Part shown: positions 8,507 to 19,271 of the stretch, piece after piece
Numbering within the stretch: the first letter of the stretch is position 1
Layout: every line of letters starts with the position of its first letter
Source: Paraphysomonas bandaiensis
Taxonomy: Eukaryota; Chrysophyceae
DNA length: 31,595 nt
Reading direction: 5' to 3'
Assembly: GCA_965644295.1 (NCBI GenBank)
Contig: CBFFRP010000623.1
Span: forward strand, 1-31,595
Translations under genes and position numbers: made by a program
Notes under the pieces: generated by a model
Database searches by the model: none
What the model saw: the letters and a program-made list of their open reading frames with translations, nothing else
What the model was told of the DNA's origin: nothing

Positions 8507-11291
8507 ATGATGGGGAGAGGGTTTCGATGGGTGCACGTGCTTCTATTAATTAGTATAATATCTTTATGCTTTTATTCCTGGTATGAGTACAGCACCAGCG
8601 CAGAGTTGGATGTCACAGTCTCTCATACTTCTTTCGATATTATGAATGCAATTCAGAGCTGGGAAAAGTACCAAATTACGAAAAATTCAATTGATGTAGA
8701 CACCCCTAGAGGGGACGGGTGCGGTCCCGATGATGCAATCATTTCATTTTTAATTCCGTCTACATTTCGAGCGAGTTTATCGTTCACACTTCAGTCTCTC
8801 ATTCAGCAGACAGATTGCCGTTGGAGAGCAATAGTAATTTACGAGAGTCCATTTCGTGATGGGAAACCGTCAGGTGTTGTTAACACACTCCAAGAGCGCC
8901 CTCCTGTCCACTTCTCACTTTTACCGTTGACCGTTATAGCGGATGAAAGAATTCAGTTCTTAGAGGTTTACAATTGTGATGCTGTTGTGAACTATGCTGG
9001 GCGTATTCGAAATCTTGCCATGGCGCATGTTGTCACAGAATGGGTTGGTTTTGTTGACGACGATGATACACTAACCTCTGATTATGTATCACGCCTTAGC
9101 ACAGAGGTTGAGCTCAATCCACATATCCAGGTAGTGATATTTCGAATGCTTTGCTCTACCTGCTATGCTCCCATTATTCCACCTGAGTCGCATATCAACT
9201 TCATGCGAAGTTATGTTGGAATCGCCTTTGCCCTTAGAAGGAATGTATACACTTCATATCCATTCCCCACTGGACCCAATGAAGATTTTTGCCTGCTGTA
9301 CAACATACGCAACGGCGGTCACGCGATATCTCTCTCCCCATTTATAACATATCTCGTTAAGGGATCACATGCATGGTGGTATTCCTCCATATTAAAGAGG
9401 CATAGAGATCGGTACTTCACCCCGCAACCCAAGATCAATCGTTCGCTGATATCAGTCCCTGCGGGGTTTTACCCTCTTACATGCCAACAGAAAGTGACAC
9501 CTTCTTCCTGGGAAAGTATAGAGGCATCACATACAAAGGTGATACTCATTGTATACTTAAGCCTTTGTGCATATAAACGTGGTGTTAAATTGCTGTCGTT
9601 ATGTACTGTTCGATTTATGTAGCGTTTACTGTAATTATTATTGTTAGGGATTTGTATTTCCTGAGAAAGACAACTTGATTTTTCGCCCATATATCCGTGG
9701 GTTACAGAAATCCCTAGCACAGGCAGTGGAGAGGGGATGTCTATTGGCCTCTTTGATGCAACACACGATGGTTGAAATTCATTTCGCCTATGATACTCCC
9801 GTCACGAAGGGAGTGCCGTATATTCAAATTCAAGTCGAGCAGATCCATGCTTCAACACAGGTTTGAGTAATATACATTTTAAAGGTATTTTTGAATATAG
9901 TTTCGTCAGACATACCGACAGACAATTACCGAAAAGTATGTGCGTAAGTTGAGACATGCTCTACAAGTTTGGGTTATCACACCATCACACTTTGAGTTTG
10001 TATCGAGGTATCTTAGAATTCCGCAAACTTACTTCGTGTCCCTCTGGCACATGATTGACTCGGATAGTACATCAGAATCTGTATGTAGATATCAGAACAG
10101 AACTGATTGGAAACGAAGAAAAGATAATGGAGGGTCTATTCAAAGGAAATGCGTATCAGCGGATGTAAGGCATATTCCATTGCACTCAAGTAGTTACAGG
10201 GAGGTTGCATCTGATCACGACCTCGCAAGATGCTTTCTGCCTCCGATAGGATGCCCTCCTTTTCCCACTCCCAATGTTGTCACCCCATGTCGCCTACCTA
10301 AAGGTGAAGTCCCAGCAAACATAGGTTAACGAAAGCATATATCTTCAACATGTGCTCATTTGTATTGATGTGTGTATAAGAAAGTCTGATTATTACATGA
10401 GAACGGTTGTGTACAGATGATGTGTGTATACACTAGAGTAAGAAAAGTTCACGCTCTGTGAGCAGGATGATCTAATGTAGTAAAATGTTTTGACAGCCTT
10501 TATATATGGAGATCTCAGCAATAGTGAGGGAGACCGAAGTTTGAAACTTTGCCGCCATCTGCAGAAAGAACTCATGTCATTGGGAGATGATGAGATCAAT
10601 AATACATTACCATTTGATTGTTTTTACGGGATTTTTGGGCCGTACCTCGACAAAGTTCTCTGCAATGCAGACGTTGTTTTGATTGACCGATTTTATTACT
10701 TTGGGGCCCTTGAGTTTAAAGGTATTGACCCACTATTGAAGATGGGTAAAGCTGTGGTATCGATGCCCACCCAAGGTACCATAGAAGCGCTTGTGTTGTA
10801 TTGTGTTGTTACTTTCAGGTGCCTTTAAACGTGGACGTATGTATGATATATGTATTAACTCGTACATCTGGGCTATATTTGACTTGACTGTTGTCACTCT
10901 TGCAAGATTTAGAGATGAGAAATTTGTACGGTGATGCTGTTGTCTTTGCGGAGAGTTACACTCACGTTGTTGAGATTGTAAAAAACTTGCTGTCGAACGC
11001 GACGCTATTGCAGGAAACCCAGTCCACAGGAAAGAGATTCATCGATCAACAAGTACGTTTGCGTTTATTATTGACTGATGTCAATTCGATTTAATAGTTG
11101 TGATGTAGACCTCGAACATCTACTCCGTATGTCGGGCGCTTTCTGACCTGCAAAAGAAGTTGCTCGCGCACTCACGTGTGGAAGTGTCATTCAAGCCGTT
11201 AGAATCGCCTTCGCAAAAAAAGAAGAGAAAATATAGCCAAAAGCAGTCTCGGAAATTTCGGCCGATTCCTCCTTCTCCATCACTTCCCTGA
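8507..11291 (+). CDS. Type II membrane glycosyltransferase with GT-A-like and GT-B-like domains
   Basis: The spliced model is 8507-9538, 9648-9860, 9910-10303, 10497-10775, 10819-10851, 10907-11052, 11109-11291: 2280 nt, 759 residues, with phases consistent at every junction. Residues about 8-26 form a signal anchor (VHVLLLISIISLCFYSW). The first domain (about 75-300) is GT-A-like: ISFLIPSTFRASL, RWRAIVIYES, the segment RIRNLAMAHV, and a DXD-type metal site FVDDDDT with Asp at 184-187. After a linker the second half has VPYIQIQVEQIHAS, RHALQVWVITPSHFEFV, and ADVVLIDRFYYFG...DPLLKMGKAVVSMPTQ, resembling the C-terminal part of GT-B enzymes. The tail (last ~28 residues) is strongly basic (KKKRKYSQKQSRKFRP). 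Exon 5 is only 33 nt; its donor (10852) is chosen because it gives the GRMYDIYLEM continuation, and a GT at 10837 would also keep frame. The role is probably sugar transfer in the Golgi or ER lumen; substrate unknown. Confidence 0.75.
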
Positions 11292-11464
11292 TACGAACTT
11301 ATTGAACACCTGAATACGTCTGAGCAATAGGTCTTTCGTACCTCTGTGTATTACTCTTGTGTAGTATATTAACATATTCGTTTTAGTTTTATTTTATATA
11401 AGTTACAAAATAGATAATATGCTAAAGTGCTTTTAATGCATCATTTTTAATGATGTCGAATTCC

Positions 11465-11591
11465 TTGGCATTGGACAGTTATTCGGCTGGATAAATATTG
11501 AATTCGATATGATTCATTAAGTACGGGTTGGCATTGGACAGTTATTCGGCTGGATAAATATTTGAATTCGATATGATTCATTAAGTACGGG
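11465..11591. repeat. Tandem duplication of 63/64 bp
   Basis: A unit beginning TTGGCATTGGACAG and ending GTACGGG occupies 11465-11527 and is repeated immediately at 11528-11591. The second copy has one extra T in the ATATTTG segment; otherwise they match. This is a very recent local duplication in non-coding DNA. Confidence 0.92.
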
Positions 11592-12422
11592 TTCAGTTGA
11601 AACTCCATACGTAGATAACTGAACACAGTTTTGACTCGTAATATATATTTATGGTCTATAGATCTTAAGCCTACATGCTTTTCCGAGGTCGGTCTGAAGA
11701 CTGAAGGTGTGTACCCACCCGCTGTGAGCCTCCTTCACAATATTTTCGCATAAATTAATCTTGATTGTCATTTTAGTTGTTACATGTTGTAACTTCACCT
11801 GGTATATTGTTACTATTGCATGTCCCAGTATAAGAAAAATGAGAGCATGCAGAACCAGAACACAAATCAACTCATAAATAGCCATTCATATTCTACAAGC
11901 TCTCTAGAAGCACAAAATGATATCTAGATCACTTGGTCAATTGTGTGGAGAAATTAGTATATATAAGGTATGGAAGTAAATGAAGTTGCTTAGTTGATCT
12001 CAGGTTCTTTCTATCTGTAGCTAGAGAAGAATCAATTACAACACAGTGTATGGTGCACTTATATGTGTTTAGTGTATGATGTATACAATCAATAATGATG
12101 ATGGTTTAAGGGCGTACGATGTAAGTGGTGCACACTTATAGCAGTAATGTAATCTGAGTGACTTGATAAGCATGATAAATAATAGTATAACATAATGAAT
12201 GCGAATTTATGTGATAGAATGCTTGTAAAAAAAGAAGCATATATAAGTAGTAATAGTAGCATATATTCACAGTATATTACAAGCGACGGGTCTCAGTTGA
12301 CCTGGCGCAGCCCACAAGGGTATAGTTCGCTCCCAACCACAGCTAGCAGTAACATAGTAATCACCAGAGAGCTAGCTACACCATCACACCTCAGCCTCCT
12401 CTTAAAATATTTCCAGCCACCA

Positions 12423-13265
12423 CTGATTGAACGCCTTTATTCATTCCGGATGCTTGACTTCAGCAGGCAGCCCGAAATCCCGGATTATCCTTGGGGCGGG
12501 CTATTCCTGGATGCCTGTTGTATTCGTTAAAAGGTCAAAGACTTTTCTACACAAGTGACACTTATTCGTGTCGCATGCATCATACAAGCACTCAGCTATG
12601 AATGGGTAGATAAGTATTTACTCTCTGTATATGAGGCTCTTTGTTTCCGAGAAACAAGTTAGTATCACTGGTACTTATCCCGAAAAGCACAAAACAATCC
12701 CAGGCCGACTTGGTTTATAGGGACCCTTGTGGGAGGCGTATCAGTGAGTATAATACAAGGAATAAATTTATGAAATTAAAAAAGATCTGTAACGATATAT
12801 TATATTAACTTCAGAAATCATTAACGTAAAATCTCCTTGATTTTCCCACAATATATTCCCTTGTTCGCAATACTATGATGACTTATATCACGGGCTACAT
12901 TATCATACACTTAGTAATATACTTAATAAATATATACCTGATGATACTCTCAACAAAGTCGCACTCGCACCTTTTTCGTGGTGTTCTGGGGGATAAGTAC
13001 CGGAGATATTTTTCTGGGAAACAAACGTGAGCCGAATAATGTATATAATAGTCAGCAGATGTTGTTCTGCCATTCATAGTCTAATGCTTGTTTGGCGCAA
13101 CAAAGAACACAAATGAGTGTCACATGTGTGGACGTTTTTGGACCGTGACGAATAAACAAGGAATGGGTCCACCTCAAGGGCATCCGGGAATGATCCACCA
13201 AAAGGGAATCAGGGGTTTGGGGCTGCCTGCTAAGCATCTGGGATGAGTTCACCTCAAGTACTCAG
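12423..13265. repeat. Long divergent inverted repeat of apparently decayed coding sequence
   Basis: The plus-strand segment 12423-12743 matches, with many substitutions and small indels, the reverse complement of about 12938-13265. Shared blocks in order are GGATGCTT, AGCAGGCAGCCC, TTCC[CT]GGATGCC, TATTCGT..GGTC, GTGACACT.ATT.GTGT, AAGCA..[CA]G.CTATGAATGG, TTTGTTTCC.AGAAA and GGTACTTATCCC. Matched translations include QVTLIRV / HVTLICV, QALSYEW / QALDYEW and SRQPEIPD / SRQPQTPD. Each arm ends in GTATCA followed closely by a possible splice donor (GTGAGTA, GTATATA). The two copies face each other across a spacer of about 195 bp. They are probably two decayed convergent copies of one gene or transposon fragment; the family is not recognised. 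Confidence 0.6.
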
Positions 13266-13958
13266 AAACCCTAAAGTAGAAAATGTCAACCATTGAGTGA
13301 TTGGTAGCGAGGATGGTTCCTTGATGCTGGCGGCCGCGAACAAATAGTTCTCGTAGCGCTAAATAGTAGAATATTATCATTGGTATTTATTAGATTATTT
13401 CAATTTAATTGCTCCACCGCTTACACGTGTACTGATAACAATTGATGTTTTATAAAGCTTTAAGGAATATATCCAAATTCGTTGCAATGTTTAGTTTCAT
13501 ATATTATAACTGTAATCCAACCAATTAATAACTTACAATTACAAGTAGATACGGTCTTAATATATTCATTATATTTTAGGACATCTAGAATATGTTTAAC
13601 ATTCTTCATATATTTCATTGAAACAATGGTAGCTTGTGTATTGTCGACTTGTGTGTAATTCGTAATCAGAAACGCCTAAATCACCACAAATTCAACTTTA
13701 TGTTAAACACAACAATGTGATATTCGCCCAATACGCTATTTCGTTGAAGATATTGTGTAAGTAATACTGAGATAACATAAAACAGGGCAAAATAATATAT
13801 ATTAAATAATACAATACAGCATATAGTTCCCTAGCCGTGAAAGAGACTTACTTCCAATTATCTGAAAGAAATAAAATATAGAAACCAATATTTAATTACT
13901 GAATCACACGCCCAAGATAACAAAATATGGAAAACTCATTTATTGGACATCATTCACG

Positions 13959-16900
13959 TCACAGTTCGTCGTCATTGTTAGAGCGCACAGTATGGAGGGA
14001 ACTAATGCTTCGAGATTCTGCACTTGAAGGTACAACACCACTATAAGACGAACTAATTGGAGCGGCTGAAAAGCGTCTGTCTATGCCGCTGTGACCTATA
14101 TCAGCGTTTTTCATCGACGGCGACCCTTCGATTCCTTCAAGATTATATAAGTACGGGGTTGAGGACTTCATTTTTGGGTTAAAATCGCTGTCCCGAACGT
14201 GTAGACCATCAAAAACCTCCACAACACAACGTCTCATAAAACGGTCACCATATAGATTCGGCTGAATTGCCGACAGGCCATCACCATCCTCCCATTTGAA
14301 ATAAATCTTAAAAAATCTCTCCAACTTCTTTTGCCAATTCCAGTGCTGCAGCACATCAATGATTCCCATATAATAAGTTCCTGGTCCTTCTACCACTGCA
14401 GCATGCATACCCCCATCTGAATCACGTTGAAATGCATCAGTGGAATCACCACTTCCTGGTCCCGGGTTAAATCTTTCCATAACTTCAAATTTTCTCCTTA
14501 CAACACCCACAAGCAGAGAGTAGTCCATAAGTCCTAAACCTAAAAAGTATGTTATACTCGTACATATTTTTTGAATTACATACCACTTAAAAATGCGCTA
14601 TCTCTTAATATTTGATCATGCAATGCATTCGCTACATCTGGGTGCAGCGTAATTTTGTGCTGTAAATCGTTATCTTTATATAAGGGAACAGACTTGTATT
14701 TCAATTTTCGTCGACGCTGTGAGTCTTCGCCATGTCGATTAACCCAAGAACCTTTTAAATCGTACCGTTCCGAAAGTTCGGCCTTGGAAAAAACGTTCAA
14801 CATAACAACGAAGTACAGCACACGATTATATAATGTTAAGCTATGAGCCCCGAGAAATCGAACAATCAATGAATTTGGGTTGGCAATTAAATAGCTCACA
14901 TAATCTTTCATTATATCCAATAGAGCCTGATTTTCTCCCTTTGTCGTAGTCTTGACGATATACTTTTGGTCAGACGAAAAATATAGGAATGCACCAGACC
15001 GGCCCTCAGAAAACTTTTCTTTCGTAGTTTTTTTAAATGATTCCTCGTATGCAACAGGATCAATGCCACATGTTTGTCGCACCTGGGCAAACAAGTGAGG
15101 TAAATAGTCCTTAAATATGAAATCATTAGGAACATTAACAGAATGCACAAAAGCACCCTTCGCATGTGTAGCAGCTGTCAGTAAATTTCTTTTGATGCGA
15201 TCTCTGGCACTATTAGTTTCACTCTGCCCACCTACTGGCAGTGTAGAGTTCGTGCCATGCACTTGTGGTGGTGTTGTCTTTTCAACATCTCCCATATGCT
15301 TCCAATCGCCAGCTTTCACGTTAAGTGATTTATCAATGACCAATCGGAATTCATTCTCAGATAGGCGTCCTAGGTCAGTACTTGCTGCACTTTGACGAGA
15401 TGTGGTTTCTGTTCCACTGCTGAATCGCTCACCCTTCGAGTAAGAATCTTCCCATACAGGGTTTTCAACATCTTGCAGGTCGTCATCCCTTTGTCCATCA
15501 CGAGTGCTCCTGTCATCATTAGAACGACATCCTATGCTTTTCGATCCACTATCCCAGCAGTTCTCAAACTGACTATCATCGACCCCAAGAGTGTCCAATG
15601 CTTCATCTAGTTCGTCTGCCAAGTCATTGACTGATATACTCTCACGCTGCAGAGGAAAAAGTCATATGTTATTTCCATCTAACCAAACATGGCTATATTC
15701 CACCTGCATATCATGAACTTGATTTAGAGTGGTAATGGAATCCGTAAAAGGAAGTGAGTTTGAGTGCTGTGCCACGGAACCAACAACACTGAAAGTGCAA
15801 ATTAAAATACTACGATAAGCTAATGTCAGAACCTGCTCCTGGTTATATCATTACACATAAATGTCTTTACATTTTCACTGCGGCTGATGTCACCAGTCAA
15901 CGACGTGTCCTAGTAAAAATCAGAAACTTCAAAGGGCTCTAACGAACACCTACCACGATCCCAACAGGCCTGCTGACATCAGACTTGCTGTCCAGCTGCC
16001 CATCCGAAGAGCCTGTACATCTATATGCATCGTTTGAACTCTCACCATCACCAGTATCATTGGGTTCAGTCGGATGAGATGATATTCCTCTCTGTTTATC
16101 ACTTTGTATCCGAATGCCTGTAGGTCTGATGCCGTTATGGCCTTCTCGGGAAGCAAACCTAATACCCTACCTGCAGTTCACTGGAAAGCTGCAATATACA
16201 ATAAGGGCATACCTGAGTAGTAAAGAAAATTATTTCTGCGCGCAGAACAGAGTTCAGATGTGGTCGCAGCGACAAATCTTCCTCAACAACATTTTGAACA
16301 AGACCATCTGCAACATTTACAGTTTTGGCATCCAAAAAAGCTTTCATTTCTGTCCAATTTGGCGAGAGTAGAATAACAATTGAAAATAACCCTCTAATTG
16401 ATAAGCATAAGGCTGTCAGAGTTCGTAAGGTATGGTGCATCTTGCTTTGCAGAACAAAATCGATGAAGCTAAACACGAGGGGAAATAACCAGAAAAACGT
16501 ATAACCCAAAACATAAGACTGTGCTCGACGGACTGTCGATAACCTAGCAGTCAGAGTTTCAGATAAACCCTGTTTCAGTCGCCGAAACACAAATAGCACA
16601 ACGTAAAGACAGTAAGAATATATTATAGCCATCCAGATATAAAATAGAAAAGACTTTGCAACGTTATACTTGACTGCTGTCTTATCATCGTCATCTTGGC
16701 TGTCAGATCCATCGTTGTCCTGTAGAAATTTTAGCTATGGAAAGTACATTGTTGTTTGAATAACCTGGATCCAGCATGTTGCATCAGAACTCAGACCATA
16801 AACTTTGGGTCCGGCAGCAATAAGAATGGAAGCCGTCCCAATGCTTCCCATCAACACGAAAACTTCATACCTCTTCGCGTTCAGCTTATATGATGTGAAA

Positions 16901-17392
16901 GGGTTTGTGGTAGCAAAGTGAAGATCCATCGTCAGTACCAAAAACCAAAGCTCTCCTCCAATAAGAGCAAACTGTGTCCAAAAGGAAAAAAAACCAGCCC
17001 AATGAGAAGCCCTACAATCGTCTTCGTCGCTCCAGAAGAAACTATCGGGGACAAATGGTATCCACAGATACTGAGAAACAAAAAGCATTTCATACAAACA
17101 TTTCTTTACTCCAAGAGCTACATCATATCGGGTCAGTGACATTGCAAACAAGAGTTAATATGAAGCTTACATGTGGGGTGTCTCTTCAATGTCGGCACTT
17201 TTTTAATATAATAGAGGTAGAATATAATAAGATAAGAGACTATTGAGATGGATGCGCCGATTGGTAATAAAATGTCTAAACAGAACATTATCGCACTTAA
17301 TAATAAGCGGACAACATACCATCCTTATAAACCGCATTCGTATCGTTCCTATGGCACGATCCCTCTCCATCAGACAGCGCACGAACATTCAT
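13959..17392 (-). CDS. GPCR-PIPK: seven-transmembrane receptor fused to phosphatidylinositol phosphate kinase
   Basis: Minus-strand exons are 17320-17392, 17171-17275, 16765-17117, 16213-16719, 15954-16091, 15833-15909, 15704-15788, 14584-15646, 13959-14539: 2982 nt, 993 residues. Introns are 44-57 nt except one of 121 nt (16092-16212), whose acceptor is uncertain. The N-terminal half holds seven hydrophobic segments, starting LPIGASISIVSYLIIFYLYY, with RHPTS after TM1 and LHFATTNPFTSYKLNAKRY after TM3, as in oomycete GPCR-PIPKs. A disordered Ser/Asp-rich linker of about 240 residues follows. The kinase domain (about 610-905) has FIFKDYLPHLFAQVR, SGAFLYFSSDQKYIVKT with the ATP-binding Lys, FVVMLNVF, ERYDLKGSW, GLMDYSLLVG and YYMGIIDVLQHW. 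It would phosphorylate phosphoinositides at a membrane under receptor control. The start at 17392 is provisional: an upstream open stretch on the minus strand (17410-17560) could encode more ectodomain. Confidence 0.85.
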
Positions 17393-17918
17393 TTGACTGG
17401 CTATTTGAGAGCTTTACACACTATACTCCCTGTATGGCTCCTGCTGCTAATTTAACAGCTACTTCATTTTTATATACTGATATAGTGTCAATTAAACATA
17501 AATGAAGTCGAAAGGCCGCATCTGTACCCTGAGGCTCTCCATAACCAGAGTAGGGTGCACACAACAGAGATCTAAAAAAACAAGCGAATCTTCCGCACTC
17601 ACCATTTTATACACACCCGCTGGAATCATACTCCACAACAGCGACGTGCAACACCATAACCGGAGAGCAGTGCGGCTTTCTACAAAAATAGTTGCGTAGG
17701 GTGTGCACAATGGACCAAAATTTCGCGCACAGACGACAAAAATAGAATACCGGTATACTGAATTCTATTAATAAATTGGTCAAAAATGGCTTTTTTGGTG
17801 GTTTGTTACTCTAAAATGAGGAGTAGTTTTTTTTAATGGCTGTGAAATCCAGAAATCATCGACTTCTTTATTCTTTTTTAAAGAGCAGCAGTGTTGACAG
17901 ATTTTATGGACTGCGAAT
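17393..17918. promoter_or_regulatory. Divergent upstream region between GPCR-PIPK and 2OG oxygenase
   Basis: These 526 bp lie between two outward-facing genes and may contain 5' exons of the GPCR-PIPK gene. On the minus strand, open sequence with cysteines at about 17410-17560 follows a pyrimidine-rich acceptor (TTGTTTTTTTAG), but I could not join it in frame. On the plus side a nested dyad (17713-17781) lies 140-200 bp before the oxygenase ATG. Confidence 0.4.
17713..17781. promoter_or_regulatory. Nested inverted repeats, possible promoter element
   Basis: Three dyads share nearly one centre: GACCAA (17713-17718) with TTGGTC (17776-17781), AATAGAAT (17741-17748) with ATTCTATT (17762-17769), and the perfect palindrome ATACCGGTAT (17747-17756). 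Such symmetry between divergent genes could be a dimeric regulator site, or chance in AT-rich DNA. Confidence 0.35.
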
Positions 17919-19271
17919 ATGAGTTCGAATAAGGTCTCTGCGCCTATTGATAGGAGTGCGTGTTATTTGTACTCTGAGGACGAGAATGAAAGAAGTGTGA
18001 GTGACAGTTGCTCTCGTGTGCCCAGCTATCTGCTGGAAGGACTGCTAGCGGGACAATACTACCTTCCTCCTGAGCATATATTAAAGCATCAGAGTGGGTG
18101 GGGAAGACGAGTCCGATATGACAGATTAGTTGAATTGGACTGTAAATGGCAAGCAGTGGAATCGAAACACAGCAAGAGACTTACAGACGCAAAAGACTTG
18201 ACTGCGCCCTTCAAATCTGTTGAGTACATAAGTGTTGATCGAACTTTCAGATGTAAATATTCTCAAGAAGATTACTGTGGTACGTTTCGCGTCTATCGTT
18301 TGCGACTGAAGGAGCATATATATCGGAGTTGGACGAAGGATTTGGTCAATGATGCACTCTGTGATTCCAAATCATCTGAAAATAACATTAATGTCAGCAA
18401 TGCAGGAGGATTTCACTCACAACCTAATTTTTTTCAAAAGAACACAGAAATAACGAAGGAGATTTCTTATGCTGTTACTGCAGGTCTACAGGTTGTTGAG
18501 CATCATGATTGTGCTATTTGTATTGCTAATCAATTGGACGATGCTGCACCTCGTATCAATTCCAAGGGAATCACTCCGGATAACTGCTTCTCCTACTGTG
18601 ACACCAGGAACTTCGAGGAAACCTACTCAGCAGAAGCGTGGCTAAACGTGTCTACTCACGGTAGTTGGAATCGTCTACACACTCACGAGGGTGCGGCCTG
18701 GTCTGGTGTTTACTATGTGCACTCCGACCCTTCAGCTGCTTGTCCCACAAGACCCTACAGTGGAGACCTTCTCCTAAAACCGTCACCACACACAACTGAA
18801 CAAACTTATGAATTATCTTCTTATGAGTTCGTACGGCTCAATGCTAGAAAGGCAAGGAATGCGTCGCCTATGAAAAGTGGAACTCTTGATATTCCGGATA
18901 ATGAGCACGCCCACAATGTGTCTGATTGTATACCAGTTGTGAAGAAATATGTATCTGAAAAAACTCAACCATGTACTGGATGGAATACATTACCATTTTC
19001 AGATGCGTGCAGTACCGAGAGTGATGATGAAGTAGAGGAATTCCCGAGATCTCGACCAAATGTACAAACCGAAACCGACGACTCAGCAATTGATCCTTCC
19101 CGAGTGTGCGAATATATCAGACTCTCGGCTGAAGAAGGGACACTCCTCTTTTTTCCAAGTTATCTGCATCATGCAGTTGTACCTCTTGCTATTCAGAAAG
19201 ATCTAAGAGATAGTGTCAGGGGTGCTAGAATTTCTTTGGCGTTTAATTTTAACGAGCAAGTCAATGTTTAA
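17919..19271 (+). CDS. 2OG-Fe(II) oxygenase family protein (2OG-FeII_Oxy_5-like)
   Basis: This single-exon, 450-residue protein starts at the first ATG after stops and ends TAA. The C-terminal half shows the double-stranded beta-helix signature of the putative 2OG-Fe(II) oxygenase family: AWLNVSTHGSWNRLHTHEGA, WSGVYYVHSDP, YSGDLLLKP, then EGTLLFFPSYLHHAVVPL and ARISLAFNFN. Likely iron ligands are His254 or His256 with the nearby acidic residue and a distal His at 417/418; Arg437 would bind 2-oxoglutarate. An insertion of about 100 residues, rich in polar and acidic residues (about 300-400), separates the two halves of the barrel and is longer than I expect for the family. The N-terminal ~150 residues are not recognised. 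It is a probable dioxygenase that hydroxylates an unknown substrate using O2 and 2-oxoglutarate; no signal peptide is seen. It is divergent to the GPCR-PIPK gene. Confidence 0.82.
   Translation: MSSNKVSAPIDRSACYLYSEDENERSVSDSCSRVPSYLLEGLLAGQYYLPPEHILKHQSGWGRRVRYDRLVELDCKWQAVESKHSKRLTDAKDLTAPFKSVEYISVDRTFRCKYSQEDYCGTFRVYRLRLKEHIYRSWTKDLVNDALCDSKSSENNINVSNAGGFHSQPNFFQKNTEITKEISYAVTAGLQVVEHHDCAICIANQLDDAAPRINSKGITPDNCFSYCDTRNFEETYSAEAWLNVSTHGSWNRLHTHEGAAWSGVYYVHSDPSAACPTRPYSGDLLLKPSPHTTEQTYELSSYEFVRLNARKARNASPMKSGTLDIPDNEHAHNVSDCIPVVKKYVSEKTQPCTGWNTLPFSDACSTESDDEVEEFPRSRPNVQTETDDSAIDPSRVCEYIRLSAEEGTLLFFPSYLHHAVVPLAIQKDLRDSVRGARISLAFNFNEQVNV

Larger units (their letters stand above)
11292..13958. 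other. Gene-poor intergenic region
   Basis: These 2.67 kb of AT-rich DNA contain no intact gene I can support. They hold a 63-bp tandem duplication (11465-11591) and a long divergent inverted repeat (12423-13265). Short ORFs at 11649-11885 and 12195-12530 have no recognisable features apart from the part overlapping the inverted repeat. Confidence 0.6.

Noticed and set aside
11649-11885. 78-codon minus-strand ORF with a hydrophobic start
   Set aside because: Isolated, AT-rich, no family pattern or splice context; expected by chance.
12195-12530. 111-codon plus-strand ORF as an intact gene
   Set aside because: Its C-terminal third overlaps the decayed inverted repeat and the coding similarity continues past its stop codon, so it is not an intact gene.
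15950-16156. Alternative reading frame (LPEKAITASDLQ) for the linker exon of GPCR-PIPK
   Set aside because: It cannot join the next exon (15833-15909), which is open only in phase 0; the Ser/Asp/Gly-rich frame can.
16114-17246. Plus-strand ORFs at 16114-16371, 16918-17139 and 16974-17246
   Set aside because: Antisense to the membrane exons of the GPCR-PIPK gene; composition follows the opposite strand.
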